Assembly (NCBI GenBank): GCA_016703105.1
Contig: JADJCS010000004.1
Coordinates: 124,001-188,000, forward strand
DNA length: 64,000 bases
Direction of reading: 5' to 3'
DNA from: Flavobacteriales bacterium
Lineage (GTDB): Bacteria; Bacteroidota; Bacteroidia; Flavobacteriales_F; PHOS-HE28
The notes under the pieces were generated by a model that made no database searches, was not told the origin of the DNA, and saw nothing but the letters and a program-made list of their open reading frames with translations. Within the stretch, counting starts at the first letter, position 1. Every line of letters starts with the position of its first letter. A program made the translations under genes and the position numbers. Shown here piece after piece: positions 52,350-61,652 of this stretch.

Positions 52350-54899
52350 ATGTATGTAATAAAGCGCGACGGACGCCGGGAGGCAGTGAAGTTCGACAAG
52401 ATCACTGCCCGTGTTAAGAAGCTCTGCTATGGGCTCGATCCCATTGTGGACGCCACCCAGGTCACCCTCAAGGTGATCGACGGCATCTTCGACGGGGTCA
52501 CCACCACCGAACTGGACAACCTTACTGCGGAAGTCGCGGCCACCATGACGGTGAAGCACCCGGACTACGCCCAGCTCGCCAGCCGCATCGCGGTGAGCAA
52601 CCTGCACAAGAACACCAAGAAGTCCTTCAGCGAAGTGATGAAGGACCTCTACAACTATAAGGACCCGAAGACCGGCGAACGCGCCAGCCTGCTGGCGGAC
52701 GATGTACACCAGATCATCCTGGACAACACCGAGTTGCTGGACAGCGCCATTATCTACGACCGCGACTTCCAGTACGACTTCTTCGGCTTCAAGACCCTGG
52801 AGCGCAGCTACCTGCTCCGTCTGCACGGACAGGTGGTGGAGCGCCCGCAGCACATGCTGATGCGTGTGGCCGTGGGCATCCACAAGAACGACCTGGACAG
52901 CGCCATCGCCACCTACAACGACCTGAGCGAAGGCTGGTACACGCACGCCACGCCCACGCTCTTCAACGCGGGCACGCCGAAGCCGCAGATGAGCAGCTGC
53001 TTCCTCCTTCAACTGAAGGACGACAGCATCAGCGGCATCTACGACACGCTGAAGCAGTGCGCGCAGATCAGCCAGAGCGCCGGCGGCATCGGCCTAAGCG
53101 TACACAACCTGCGCGCGAAGGGCAGCTACATCAAAGGCACCAACGGCACCAGCAACGGCATTGTGCCCATGCTGCGCGTGTTCAATGACACGGCCCGTTA
53201 CGTCGATCAAGGCGGCGGCAAGCGCAAAGGCAGCTTCGCCATCTACCTGGAGCCCTGGCATGCGGACATCGACGACTTCCTGGAGCTGAAGAAGAACCAC
53301 GGCAAGGAAGAGATGCGCGCCCGCGACCTCTTCTTCGCCCTCTGGATCCCCGACCTCTTTATGAAGCGCGTGGAGCAGAACGGCGACTGGACGCTGATGT
53401 GCCCGAACGAGTGCCCGGGCCTCGCCGATAGCTGGGGAGAGAAGTTCGAGGAGCTGTACGAGGGCTACGAGGCCGCCGGCAAGGGCCGCAAGACCATCAA
53501 GGCGCAGGACCTCTGGTTCCACATTCTGGAGAGCCAGATCGAAACCGGCACGCCCTACATCCTCTTCAAGGACGCCGCCAACCGCAAGAGCAACCAGCAG
53601 AACCTCGGCACCATCAAGAGCAGCAACCTCTGCACCGAGATCATCGAGTACACCAGCGCCGATGAGGTGGCCGTGTGCAACCTGGGCTCCATAGCATTAC
53701 CCAAGTTCGTGGAGAAGGGCCGCTTCAACCACCAGAAGCTCTTCGAGGTCACCCTGCAGTTGACCAAGAACCTGAACCGGGTGATCGACCAGAACTACTA
53801 CCCGATCCCCGAGGCGCGCCGCAGCAACATGCGCCACCGCCCCATCGGCATCGGCGTGCAGGGCCTGGCGGACGCCTTCATCCTGATGCGCTATCCCTTC
53901 GAGAGCGTCGAAGCGAAAGTGCTGAACCGCGAGATCTTCGAAACCATCTACTACGCCGCCCTCACCGCCAGCAAGGACCTGGCGAAGGAGGAAGGACCGT
54001 ACGAGACCTACGAGGGCAGCCCCGTGAGCAAAGGCATCCTGCAGTTCGACATGTGGGAAGGCGTGAAGCCCAGCGACCGTTGGGAATGGGACATCCTGCG
54101 GGACGAGATCAAGAAGTACGGCGTGCGCAACAGCCTGCTCATGGCCCCCATGCCCACGGCCAGCACCGCGCAGATCCTCGGCAACAACGAGTGCTTCGAG
54201 CCTTACACCAGCAACCTCTACACGCGGCGCGTGCTGAGCGGTGAGTTCATCGTGGTGAACAAATACCTGCTGCGCGACCTGGTGAAGCTGGGCCTGTGGA
54301 GCGAGGAAGTGAAGAACAAGATCGTGGCCAGCAACGGCAGCGTGCAGCATATCCCGGAGATCCCGCAGAACCTGAAGGAGCTCTACAAGACCGCCTGGGA
54401 GATCAGCCAGAAGACCATCATCGACATGGCGGCGGACCGCGGCGCCTACATCTGCCAGAGCCAGAGCCTCAACATCTTCATGGAGAACGTGAACTTCGCG
54501 AAGCTCACCAGCATGCACTTCTACAGCTGGAAGGCGGGCCTGAAGACCGGCATGTACTACCTGCGCACCAAGGCCGCCACGGACGCCATCAAGTTCACCC
54601 TGGACAAGGCCACCATCCAGAAGACCGCCGCCGCGGAGACCGCCTCGAAGAACGGCGTGGCCGTGGGCACCACGGTAATGCTCGATCCCGTATTGAGCTC
54701 GCCCATGGTCACCAGCCGCGAGCACAGCGCGCCCATCCGCCAGGCCAGCACCGTGGAAACCGTGGAGCAGGCCGAAGAGCGCCCGGCTCCCGGCAGCGTG
54801 GAAGCCGCCGCTGAGGCGCGCACCATGAGCTCTGATGCCGCCTCACAGATCGCTTGCTCCCTGGATGATCCGGAGGGGTGTGAGATGTGCTCGGGGTAG
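52350..54899 (+). CDS. nrdA: Class Ia ribonucleotide reductase large subunit (NrdA)
   Basis: An 849-residue catalytic subunit that makes deoxyribonucleotides. An ATP-cone (about 1-95, MYVIKRDGRREAVKFDKITARVK) gives dATP feedback control. Active-site residues fall where expected: C217 in MSSCFLL, N426, C428 and E430 in SNLCTEI, and C443 in VCNLGS. The C-terminal redox pair is CEMCSG. A Gln/Ala-rich linker of about 70 residues precedes the tail. It is separated from nrdB by a hairpin and 180 nt without an obvious box, so whether they are one operon is open. Confidence 0.97.
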   Translation: MYVIKRDGRREAVKFDKITARVKKLCYGLDPIVDATQVTLKVIDGIFDGVTTTELDNLTAEVAATMTVKHPDYAQLASRIAVSNLHKNTKKSFSEVMKDLYNYKDPKTGERASLLADDVHQIILDNTELLDSAIIYDRDFQYDFFGFKTLERSYLLRLHGQVVERPQHMLMRVAVGIHKNDLDSAIATYNDLSEGWYTHATPTLFNAGTPKPQMSSCFLLQLKDDSISGIYDTLKQCAQISQSAGGIGLSVHNLRAKGSYIKGTNGTSNGIVPMLRVFNDTARYVDQGGGKRKGSFAIYLEPWHADIDDFLELKKNHGKEEMRARDLFFALWIPDLFMKRVEQNGDWTLMCPNECPGLADSWGEKFEELYEGYEAAGKGRKTIKAQDLWFHILESQIETGTPYILFKDAANRKSNQQNLGTIKSSNLCTEIIEYTSADEVAVCNLGSIALPKFVEKGRFNHQKLFEVTLQLTKNLNRVIDQNYYPIPEARRSNMRHRPIGIGVQGLADAFILMRYPFESVEAKVLNREIFETIYYAALTASKDLAKEEGPYETYEGSPVSKGILQFDMWEGVKPSDRWEWDILRDEIKKYGVRNSLLMAPMPTASTAQILGNNECFEPYTSNLYTRRVLSGEFIVVNKYLLRDLVKLGLWSEEVKNKIVASNGSVQHIPEIPQNLKELYKTAWEISQKTIIDMAADRGAYICQSQSLNIFMENVNFAKLTSMHFYSWKAGLKTGMYYLRTKAATDAIKFTLDKATIQKTAAAETASKNGVAVGTTVMLDPVLSSPMVTSREHSAPIRQASTVETVEQAEERPAPGSVEAAAEARTMSSDAASQIACSLDDPEGCEMCSG

Positions 54900-54926
54900 A
54901 AACTCTCGCGAAGATGCGCTTCGAAT

Positions 54927-55559
54927 ATGCTTAGGAAATTTGAGCTTCCGCGCCATCTAGAATTGCAGCGCTGTCCCCATTGCTCGGTCGACACCCCGAG
55001 CCTAGTGCGGGTCATCGAACCTTTCAGGACAGAGTCTCACGCTGGAGACAATGTCCGGATTTGGGGAGTGTATTCATGCCGTCGTTGTGGTGGAGTAGTT
55101 ACGGCATTCGCCTCATCTCAACCCACCGGTAATCAAGTTGATGGCATCTTTCCTGGTCGCCAAGAGTTGAGTGGGGACATTCCGGAAAGGGCCAAGAATT
55201 TCCTGCAACAGGCAATCGATAGCAAGGCGGCGCCTTCAGGATGTGTTATGCTCTGCGCTAGTGCGGTAGATGCGATGCTCAAGGCAAAGAACTATGTCGA
55301 GGGAAATCTCTATTCGCGCATAGACAAGGCTGTTCTAGAGAATGTGATTACCCCTGATATGGCCCAATGGGCCCATGACGTTCGGCTTGACGCCAATGAT
55401 GAACGTCATGCCGATCACGCTGCGAAGATGCCTACACTGGATGATGCCGAGCGCGTGGTCGATTTCGCTGAAGCCCTTGCAGAGATACTGTTTGTGCTAC
55501 CTGCAAGGGTGCGGCGTGCGATTGCTCCAAAGCAGCCGGAGGAGGTCGTGACGGCATAG
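54927..55559 (+). CDS. DUF4145 domain protein with zinc ribbon
   Basis: A 210-residue protein with an N-terminal zinc-ribbon-like pair (CPHC near residue 16 and CRRCG near 51). The C-terminal helical domain is of the DUF4145 type (IPERAKNFLQQAIDS, CASAVDAMLKAKNY, HDVRLDANDERHADHAAKMPTLDDAERVVDFAEALAEILFVLPARVRRA). DUF4145 also occurs in restriction and other defence proteins, but here it stands alone. Its GC content and codon use are lower than those of the nrd genes, suggesting it was acquired. Function unknown. Confidence 0.78.
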   Translation: MLRKFELPRHLELQRCPHCSVDTPSLVRVIEPFRTESHAGDNVRIWGVYSCRRCGGVVTAFASSQPTGNQVDGIFPGRQELSGDIPERAKNFLQQAIDSKAAPSGCVMLCASAVDAMLKAKNYVEGNLYSRIDKAVLENVITPDMAQWAHDVRLDANDERHADHAAKMPTLDDAERVVDFAEALAEILFVLPARVRRAIAPKQPEEVVTA

Positions 55560-55624
55560 GTGTGGTTACGGCCCCCAGTTGACGCTCGGGTGTTTCCTGA
55601 GTGTCAATGCGTCTAGAGCCTCCC

Positions 55625-55653
55625 GGCCCGTCGCCATCCATGATCGACGGGCC
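55625..55653. terminator. Perfect 9-bp hairpin downstream of the DUF4145 gene
   Basis: GGCCCGTCG / CGACGGGCC with an 11-nt loop; a second small hairpin CTCGGG/CCCGAG follows at 55677-55692. No T-tract. They lie in the 284-bp gap before the WG-repeat gene, which holds no convincing ORF. Confidence 0.45.
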
Positions 55654-55843
55654 AGAGGCGCTAGCGTGGTCGCGCACTCGGGTGGTCCCGAGCGCGAACA
55701 GGAGTGGCCGTGTTAGATACCAATGGGCCGCTTGACTATTTTGGAGGCCCCAAGCGAAGGCGATTATTGCAGGGTGGAACGAATAGGCTATTGAGCAGTA
55801 GTGAGGCGACCTGGGATGATGTGCAACACCTAGAACGGAAACA

Positions 55844-57605
55844 ATGAGAACTATCAGCATCGTTTTCTTGGCTTCAGTGACCCTGCTGTTCGCTTCGTGC
55901 AACAAGAAGGACGACAGCATCAAACTATTCCCCATCCAGGCAGGTGAGAAATGGGGCTACGTGGACAATAAGGGCCAGTATGCAATCAACGCCCAGTTCA
56001 AGGACGCTTACAACTTCTCGGAAGGCCTAGCGCTTGTTCAATCGACCGATGGTAAATATGGGTACATCGGTGAGGATGGAAAGTACGTGATTAACCCGAT
56101 CTACAAGAACGCCACAGGTTTCTCGGAAGGCCTGGCTTGTGTGGTTATGGAGAATGGCAAACTTCAATTCATCGATAAGGACAACAAGATCCTCTTCACG
56201 GCAGATCAGCAGATTTTTGCGGAGGATTCAAAGAAGGACGAGCGAGGGTTAAGGTAAAGGGGAAATGGGGCTTTATGACAAGACCGGAACGATGGTGGTC
56301 AGCCCGATTTATGAAGATGCCGGGCACTTTAGCGAAGGGCTTGCACCTGTTGCAAAGAAAGTTGAGGGCAAGGATGACGTGCTGTGGGGATATATTGATG
56401 CCAGCGGTGGGGTGGAGATCGATTTTCAATTCGTGGCTGATACGGGAAAGTTTTTCTGTGAACCACAGGAGTTTAGCGAAGGGTTGGCATTCGTCAGTAG
56501 CAACGGGAAGGAGTGGGGTTGTATTGATAAGGATGGAAAGTATCAAATCAACCCACAGTTTGAGGGTCGGGATGTGTTTCCATGGTCCAGTCCGTTGCAA
56601 TTCCGCAACGGACTGGCACTTATATCACAGGGTGGTAATCTCGGCTATATCGATCGTGATGGGAAGTACGCGGTCAACCCTCAGTTCACCGATGCGATGC
56701 GATTTGCAGCAAATGGGATGGCCGCCGTGCAAAACTCTGACGAGAAGTGGGGCTTTATCAACATGGAAGGTAAGTACGAGGTCAATCCCCAGTTCGACGG
56801 TATTGCAGTTGGCTATTTTGGAGATGTAGCGTTCGTGGAGGTGTCAGATAAGTACGGGATAGTCGACGTACAGGGCCGGTATGTTCTCAATCCACAATTT
56901 GACGCAATCAGACTGTATGACCTAAACCAAACTCGGGGTGTGCAAAGCGACTATGTGGACTATGAGGGACTCGCCAAACAACTGTTTGTGAGCTCAAGTA
57001 GGACTGAATACTTGGGATACAGCAAGAGCACAACGCTTAGTGATGTGATTGAGGATTATCCAGACTTGCATTTGTCTAGTCTGGACCTATATAAACTTGA
57101 GATCGATACACCGAAAGTGGACCTTGGGGAATTCGTTGAGGTGTCCACTATGAGGATTGGATTTGATGGCAAAACATACACGGAAACACCGATGTATAAT
57201 ACTGTTCGGAAGTGGGACTCCTACTACCAAACCTATTACAACGAGCGGGAGTTCGATCGTATGGAGAAGAAGATTCAAAGTACGGTTCCAGTGGCGTGGT
57301 TAGGTCATGGACTAGTATTGGATAGAAGTGGCAAGGGGAAAGGAAGGGCATTTGCTGATGCTCTGAAGCAAGAGGCTGCCCATACACTTGGGGTAAGCGA
57401 AGTCACTGATCTTGGGGTAGAGAATACGGATTTCAAGGGAATATTCGCTTTGGAGAGTGAAGAGCTGGTTGTGTTCATTCGGTACGATCAGGAGGAGGGC
57501 GATGCATCCAATCCGTCATGTTGGATTACGGTGGTGAACAGCTTGTATGACGAACCATTTGAGGAGGTGAAGAATGATATGGTGAGGCGCTTTAAAGAGG
57601 AATGA
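55844..57605 (+). pseudogene. WG-repeat lipoprotein gene with two frame breaks
   Basis: The first frame (55844-56257) gives a lipoprotein signal (LLFASC) and two WG repeats (GEKWGYVDNKGQYAINAQFKDA, FSEGLALVQ). The last frame (56265-57605) gives at least five more repeats and a C-terminal domain of about 210 residues. Between them the expected VKVKGKWGF lies in the third frame. One missing base near 56240 and one missing T in the CTTT run near 56271 would restore a single protein of about 587 residues. Two indels in 35 bp mean either a decayed gene or assembly errors. WG (KWG) repeats form surface or effector proteins. The stop overlaps the protease gene. Confidence 0.78.
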
Positions 57606-58237
57606 TGCGAGTGTTTTTGACATGGAGGATGGTGCCAGGGATTATGGCCTGTCTCCTCGTACAAGACATCACTGCGCAGAAGCTAGGGGACGTCAAGAAC
57701 AAATATGTCTATGTGGGTATCCCGTATACCGGATTCGCCGAGCTAGCGTCTTTTGGTAAGCAGCGCAGTATGAATTGGTGTTGGGCGGCATGTATCCAGA
57801 TGGTCTTGAACTACCATGAGATCCCCGTTGCACAAGAGCTGATCGTCCAACGGACGGTAGGCAGGCTGGATGATGTCCCGGCGGATCCCAAGATGATGTT
57901 CAAGGCGTTGAATGGGTGGGAGGTGGATGTCCATGGCGTCCACGTACAAGTGAGCAGTAATACCTATTCAACCAGTGCCAAGGAGATTACAGCGTTCGTG
58001 ACAACGAATAAGCCGCTAATCGTCGGTTTACGCGAGAATGGAGTTGGGATTGGTCATGCCTATGTGCTTATCGGAATGTTCTATGACACGATTCCGGACG
58101 GCCTAGGAGATGTCACCTATATGCCACAGAGTGTGTTGTTGATCAATCCTTGGCCCAAAGGCGAAAGCATGGTGGACTTGAGTTGGGAAGAGTTTATGGA
58201 GAGACTGATCGTCTGCTTCAAAGTGTGGGTGCATTAG
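57602..58237 (+). CDS. Papain-like cysteine peptidase (C39/C70-like), secreted
   Basis: A 211-residue protein with a hydrophobic N-terminal signal (about 8-24, cut near ITAQ). A papain-like fold follows with the catalytic Cys in SMNWCWAACIQMVLNYH, His in VGIGHAYVLIGM and Asn/Asp in LLINPWPKG, as in the AvrRpt2/C39-like group. Such enzymes cut peptides or act as effectors; the substrate is unknown. The ATG at 57602 overlaps the stop of the WG-repeat gene, so the two are coupled. GC content is lower than in the core genes, suggesting transfer of the pair. Confidence 0.8.
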   Translation: MMRVFLTWRMVPGIMACLLVQDITAQKLGDVKNKYVYVGIPYTGFAELASFGKQRSMNWCWAACIQMVLNYHEIPVAQELIVQRTVGRLDDVPADPKMMFKALNGWEVDVHGVHVQVSSNTYSTSAKEITAFVTTNKPLIVGLRENGVGIGHAYVLIGMFYDTIPDGLGDVTYMPQSVLLINPWPKGESMVDLSWEEFMERLIVCFKVWVH

Positions 58238-58263
58238 GGCGGATGATTGCTAAGCTAGCCCCT

Positions 58264-58345
58264 CCGCTAGCGCGAATGTTCCATGCCCCAGAGTTGACCC
58301 CCGCTAGCGCGAATGTTCCATGCCGCTGGCGCGGATCTGCGATCC
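58264..58345. repeat. REP-like repeats beside a RAYT remnant
   Basis: A 24-bp unit CCGCTAGCGCGAATGTTCCATGCC occurs twice (58264-58287 and 58301-58324), followed by GCTGGCGCGGATCTGCGATCC. A related inverted sequence lies at 59895-59925. The GCTAGCGCG core is palindromic. Confidence 0.75.
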
Positions 58346-58355
58346 GTGCCAACCG

Positions 58356-58700
58356 CTAGAGGAGTTCCACGTTCAGCAACGCAGGCATCCCAGCATAGGC
58401 CGCAGCACTGGAGTAGGGATAGTGATGCGGCTCGTCCACAAGCCCTTCGATGACCGGGTTCATATGCATATAGTCCAACTTCTGGTCGATCACTGCCGGC
58501 GTGCGCAACCAGATGGGATGCAGGTCCTGCTGCCAGAACCGGATGGTGCCGGCGGGCTGCCGAAGCAAGGGCAGCATCCAGTCCCGTCTGCTCTCTTGCA
58601 AGTTGACCTCGATGGCTTCGACGATCTTCTTGGCCGTGAACTTCTTGTGGTCGCGCATGATATCCTGAAGCAGCTTCTTAGCCCCGCGCAGGGTGTCCGC
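58356..58700 (-). pseudogene. Truncated REP-associated tyrosine transposase (RAYT)
   Basis: The frame holds only the C-terminal 115 residues of a Y1-type (IS200-like) transposase: GAKKLLQDIMRDHKKFTAKKIVEAI, then IRFWQQDLHPIWL and KLDYMHMNPVIEGLVDEPHHYPYSSAAAYAG. The N-terminal HUH motif and the part before are missing, and a stop precedes at 58701-58703, so the gene is dead. RAYTs are domesticated single-copy enzymes known to be linked to REP palindromes; REP-like units touch its 3' end here. Confidence 0.85.
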
Positions 58701-58797
58701 CTACTTGCCTCCGCAGTGGTCTTCCGTCTTCGGAGACCCTGCGGCTCGGAGCCGAGATCAGTGCCCTCCCGTAGCTTTGGGCATCCATCGAACCGCC

Positions 58798-59034
58798 ATG
58801 AGTTCCGAAGCAATGAAACTGGAGTTGATCCAATGGCTGAGCCAGTTGGACGACAAGGGCTTGCTTTCTTCCCTTCTCCATTTCAAGAAGGCCAACGAAG
58901 CAGGCGACTGGTACAATGCCCTCACTGCCGAGCAGAAGGCCGCCATCGCCGAGGGCGAAGCGGATCTGAAGGCAGGCCGCGTGAAGTCCTCCACCGCAGT
59001 GTGGAAGAAGTATGGCCGCACCGCGAAAGGTTGA
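58798..59034 (+). CDS. Putative antitoxin of RelE/ParE-type pair
   Basis: A 78-residue, charged, helical protein (MSSEAMKLELIQWLSQLDDKGLLSSLLHFKKANEAGDW then AIAEGEADLKAGRVKSSTAVWKKYGR). The EADLKAGRV...VW pattern matches small addiction-module antitoxins encoded before RelE-like toxins. A perfect -7 box TAGCTTTG lies at 58772-58779. An ATG at 58813 is an alternative start. It overlaps the toxin gene by 23 bp. Confidence 0.8.
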   Translation: MSSEAMKLELIQWLSQLDDKGLLSSLLHFKKANEAGDWYNALTAEQKAAIAEGEADLKAGRVKSSTAVWKKYGRTAKG

Positions 59035-59305
59035 GTGGACCGCACGAGCGGAACGTGACTTGGAAAGGATCCATGCGTTTGTGCTGGAGCAATGGTCGCA
59101 ACGTGAGGCGGATCGTTTGCTGGACCTGGTCCAGGAGTTCGAGGTGTTGATCTCCCTGTGGCCGAATGGTTTCAAGCGATCGCGACGCAATAAGCATCAT
59201 CGTCTCGGGTTCGTTCACCGCAACACCACGGCGGTCTATCGCGTGTTCAGAGATCGTGTGGTGATCATCACCATGTTCGACGATCGGTCGAACGCGCCGA
59301 GGTGA
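59012..59305 (+). CDS. RelE/ParE family toxin
   Basis: A 97-residue toxin of the RelE/ParE superfamily: VEWTARAERDLERIHAFVLEQWSQREADRLLDLVQEFEVLISLWPNGFKRSRRNKHHRLGFVHRNTTAVYRVFRDRVVIITMFDDRSN. The basic central segment and the VYRVxxDRVVI strand are typical. RelE types cut mRNA on the ribosome and ParE types poison gyrase; the sequence does not decide between them. Confidence 0.87.
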   Translation: MAAPRKVEWTARAERDLERIHAFVLEQWSQREADRLLDLVQEFEVLISLWPNGFKRSRRNKHHRLGFVHRNTTAVYRVFRDRVVIITMFDDRSNAPR

Positions 59306-59508
59306 CCTCAACCTTAGCTATTGCGGGTCTTCCATTTCATATCGCGCGGGAGTTAGCCGTGCGAGGCTATGCGTGGCGGAAGGCGTCCTCCCGTGCGTCC
59401 AGGAAAGGTCGATCGTTTTGGAACAAGAGGAGGGCTCGCGGGCCTCGCCTAACTCTTGGGCCAGATCAGAGGCCGATCTTCGCAGATCGCCCCCAGTACT
59501 CGACCCGC

Positions 59509-59859
59509 ATGGAACCCATGACCTACTTCTATGAGTCGATCGACCGCAACGCCATCTTGGTTCGACCCCGACAGCCCTACATCGATTGGGCGAACAAGGT
59601 TTACAACGATGGCCATGCCTTCACGGGGAGAGACGAGTGTAACATTTACCTGGTGCGCGAAAGGGGCAGCAACGAGGAAGTGGAGCGCTGGGTCCGCAAG
59701 CACTTCGACGAGTTGTTCGTGAATGAACTCAACGACTGGTGTACCGACGAGGAACGGTGGCCTCCCGGTCGGACCTACAAGATGTTCGCGGATTGGTTCA
59801 CGGTGGAGGTCCATTCCATGGTGCTTGATGTGGAGGAAGGTCCCATCACCAAAGAGTGA
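59509..59859 (+). CDS. Conserved hypothetical protein, acidic
   Basis: A 116-residue acidic protein: MEPMTYFYESIDRNAILVRPRQPYIDWANKVYND at the start, a charged middle, and FVNELNDWCTDEERWPPGRTYKMFADWFTVEVHSMVLDVEEGPI at the end. I recognise this as a family of short bacterial proteins of unknown function with the DRNAxxVxPxQPxxDW and DWFxxExHSMVxD motifs. I chose the ATG at 59509 because the family begins there; the upstream extension looks non-coding. The gap between the toxin gene and this one (59306-59508) holds nothing clear. Confidence 0.75.
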   Translation: MEPMTYFYESIDRNAILVRPRQPYIDWANKVYNDGHAFTGRDECNIYLVRERGSNEEVERWVRKHFDELFVNELNDWCTDEERWPPGRTYKMFADWFTVEVHSMVLDVEEGPITKE

Positions 59860-59894
59860 GAGAGGTTGTGCCCGCGTCTGGGAAGATCTCACGT

Positions 59895-59925
59895 GGATCC
59901 GCGCCAGCGAACATCCGCGCTAGCG
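59895..59925. repeat. REP-like unit, inverted relative to 58264-58345
   Basis: GGATCCGCGCCAGCG..CATCCGCGCTAGCG is the reverse complement, with gaps, of the unit beside the RAYT remnant. It lies between two convergent genes. Confidence 0.65.
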
Positions 59926-59932
59926 AGGGGTT

Positions 59933-61381
59933 TTACTCTTTCAACACGCGTACAACTGCCCTCTTATCATTGCTTGTTATCTCAAGGAGATAGACACCCG
60001 CATCGCCTTCAAGGCATATTTCCAACCGGTTGGCCGAGGCGTATGTTTTTCTGAGCGTTTCCTGCCCAAGGATGTTCCTGACAACGACGGTGACATCGGT
60101 GTGATCAGACCCCAGATCGACAGCAACCTTCCCTTTGGTCGGATTTGGTGAAACCATGGGTTGCGTTCCGGAGGTGTTATCCAGTATCCCCAATGTGTTG
60201 ATGATCGAATACACCTGCACTGCGTTGCCCGTTGCCCCAATGGCCAAGGTATTGGCATCGGGCATGCTTACCGACCAGCCGAAATTCCCTCCTTCCTGGG
60301 GGGCGATGTCAAGGCCTAACTGAACCCAAGCGCTGCCGTACCAAGCGTACACGCGCACACGACCGTTCAAAGGCACAAAGTTGGCACCAATGGCAATGGT
60401 ATTGGCATTAGGCATGCTTACCGAGACACCGGATTGATCATCAAATCCCGCTCCGTCGATGTCCATGCCTTTTTGCACCCATGCACTACCGTCCCAGCCA
60501 TATACCCGCACATGACCAGCCCAAGATCCGTTGCCAGCATTGGCGGGAGTCCCAATGGCCACGGTATTGACATCGGGCATGCTCAGCGACCAGCCTGATC
60601 CATCTTGAGCTGCTTCTCCGTCAATATCCGCTCCTTTTTGCACCCATGCACTGCCGCTCCATCCGTACACGCGCACATGGCCGGCATAGTTCGCGCCGCC
60701 AGAATTGTTGGTCGCCCCAATAGCTACGGTATTTGCATCGGGCATGCTTAGGGACTTGCCTGATAGATCTCCGGCTGCCTCGCCGTCAATATCCGCTCCT
60801 TTCTGCAGCCAGGCGCTACCGTTCCATCCATACACGCGCACATGGCCGGCGTTGCTTCCGTTGCCGTCATTTTGGGAAGCCCCGATGGCCACAGTATTGG
60901 CATCGGGCATGCTTAGCGACTTGCCTGAATTATCCGACGTTGCTTCTCCGTCGATGTCCAGACCTTTTTGCATCCATGCAGTGCCGTTCCAACTGTACAC
61001 CCGCACATGCCCAGCCAAGCTCCCGCCTGTTCCGTTGTTTGGAGCCCCGATGGCCACGGTATTGGCATCGGGCATACTTACACACCAGCCGGATCTATCT
61101 CCCGGCGCCTCTCCGTCAATGTCCAACCCTTTTTGTAGCCATCCGCTACCGTTCCAACTGTAGACCCTCACATGGCCGGCATTGTTGAACCCTACATAGT
61201 TATGTGGAGCCCCAATGGCGATGGTATAGGCATCGGGCATGCTTACAGACATGTCGATATTATCGCCGGTCAACTCCTCCAGGATGTTCTGGCCTATTTG
61301 GACCTGCGCATGCACGGCAATTGGTTCGCAAGCCAGGGCCAGCAGGAGAAAGGGCGTGTGTTTGAGTGTGGTCATTCGCAT
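59933..61381 (-). CDS. T9SS-sorted beta-propeller-like (FG-GAP type) protein
   Basis: A 482-residue secreted protein with a signal peptide (cut near VHAQ, residue 26) and seven tandem repeats of about 53 residues. Each repeat has the theme SGWSLSMPDANTVAIGA...GHVRVYGWNGSAWVQKGADIDGEA, which fits a seven-bladed FG-GAP propeller. The end is a type A T9SS sorting domain (VSPNPTKGKVAVDLG start, GVYLLEIT and VVRVLKE end). It may bind a surface ligand; function unknown. An ATG two codons downstream (MTTLKH) is an alternative start. Confidence 0.86.
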   Translation of the reverse strand: MRMTTLKHTPFLLLALACEPIAVHAQVQIGQNILEELTGDNIDMSVSMPDAYTIAIGAPHNYVGFNNAGHVRVYSWNGSGWLQKGLDIDGEAPGDRSGWCVSMPDANTVAIGAPNNGTGGSLAGHVRVYSWNGTAWMQKGLDIDGEATSDNSGKSLSMPDANTVAIGASQNDGNGSNAGHVRVYGWNGSAWLQKGADIDGEAAGDLSGKSLSMPDANTVAIGATNNSGGANYAGHVRVYGWSGSAWVQKGADIDGEAAQDGSGWSLSMPDVNTVAIGTPANAGNGSWAGHVRVYGWDGSAWVQKGMDIDGAGFDDQSGVSVSMPNANTIAIGANFVPLNGRVRVYAWYGSAWVQLGLDIAPQEGGNFGWSVSMPDANTLAIGATGNAVQVYSIINTLGILDNTSGTQPMVSPNPTKGKVAVDLGSDHTDVTVVVRNILGQETLRKTYASANRLEICLEGDAGVYLLEITSNDKRAVVRVLKE

Positions 61382-61652
61382 TTACCGATCTTGTGGTGCG
61401 CAAGATATTGGTCCGCTCCTTCGCCCTGGACTAGCGCGGGTTTTGCCCGCTATCCCAACGTCCGCGATGTCCACGCATTCCATCCCCCGCAGGGCCTCCG
61501 TCTCGGGACCCTGCGACCACGATCGGAACCGACCGCAGGGTCCCTTCGGAGACCCTGCGTTGGGAGAAAACTCAGGTTTGGAACCCACCCCCTGCCCCTC
61601 CTTAAGTAGTGCGATCGAGCGCTCGATCGCGGAGGGGAGTTAAGCCGAGGCG
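61382..61652. repeat. 271-bp gap packed with three short repeat types
   Basis: It contains (1) 61450-61478, a 26/29 match to the 3' end of the GNAT gene (61653-61681). It also contains (2) hairpins CGCAGGGTC..GACCCTGCG, including CTTCGGAGACCCTGCG (61544-61559), which recurs at 58728-58743. Finally (3) 61580-61640 resembles 36820-36905 (GGAACCCACCCC and CGATCGAGCG palindrome). No gene is visible. Confidence 0.65.
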
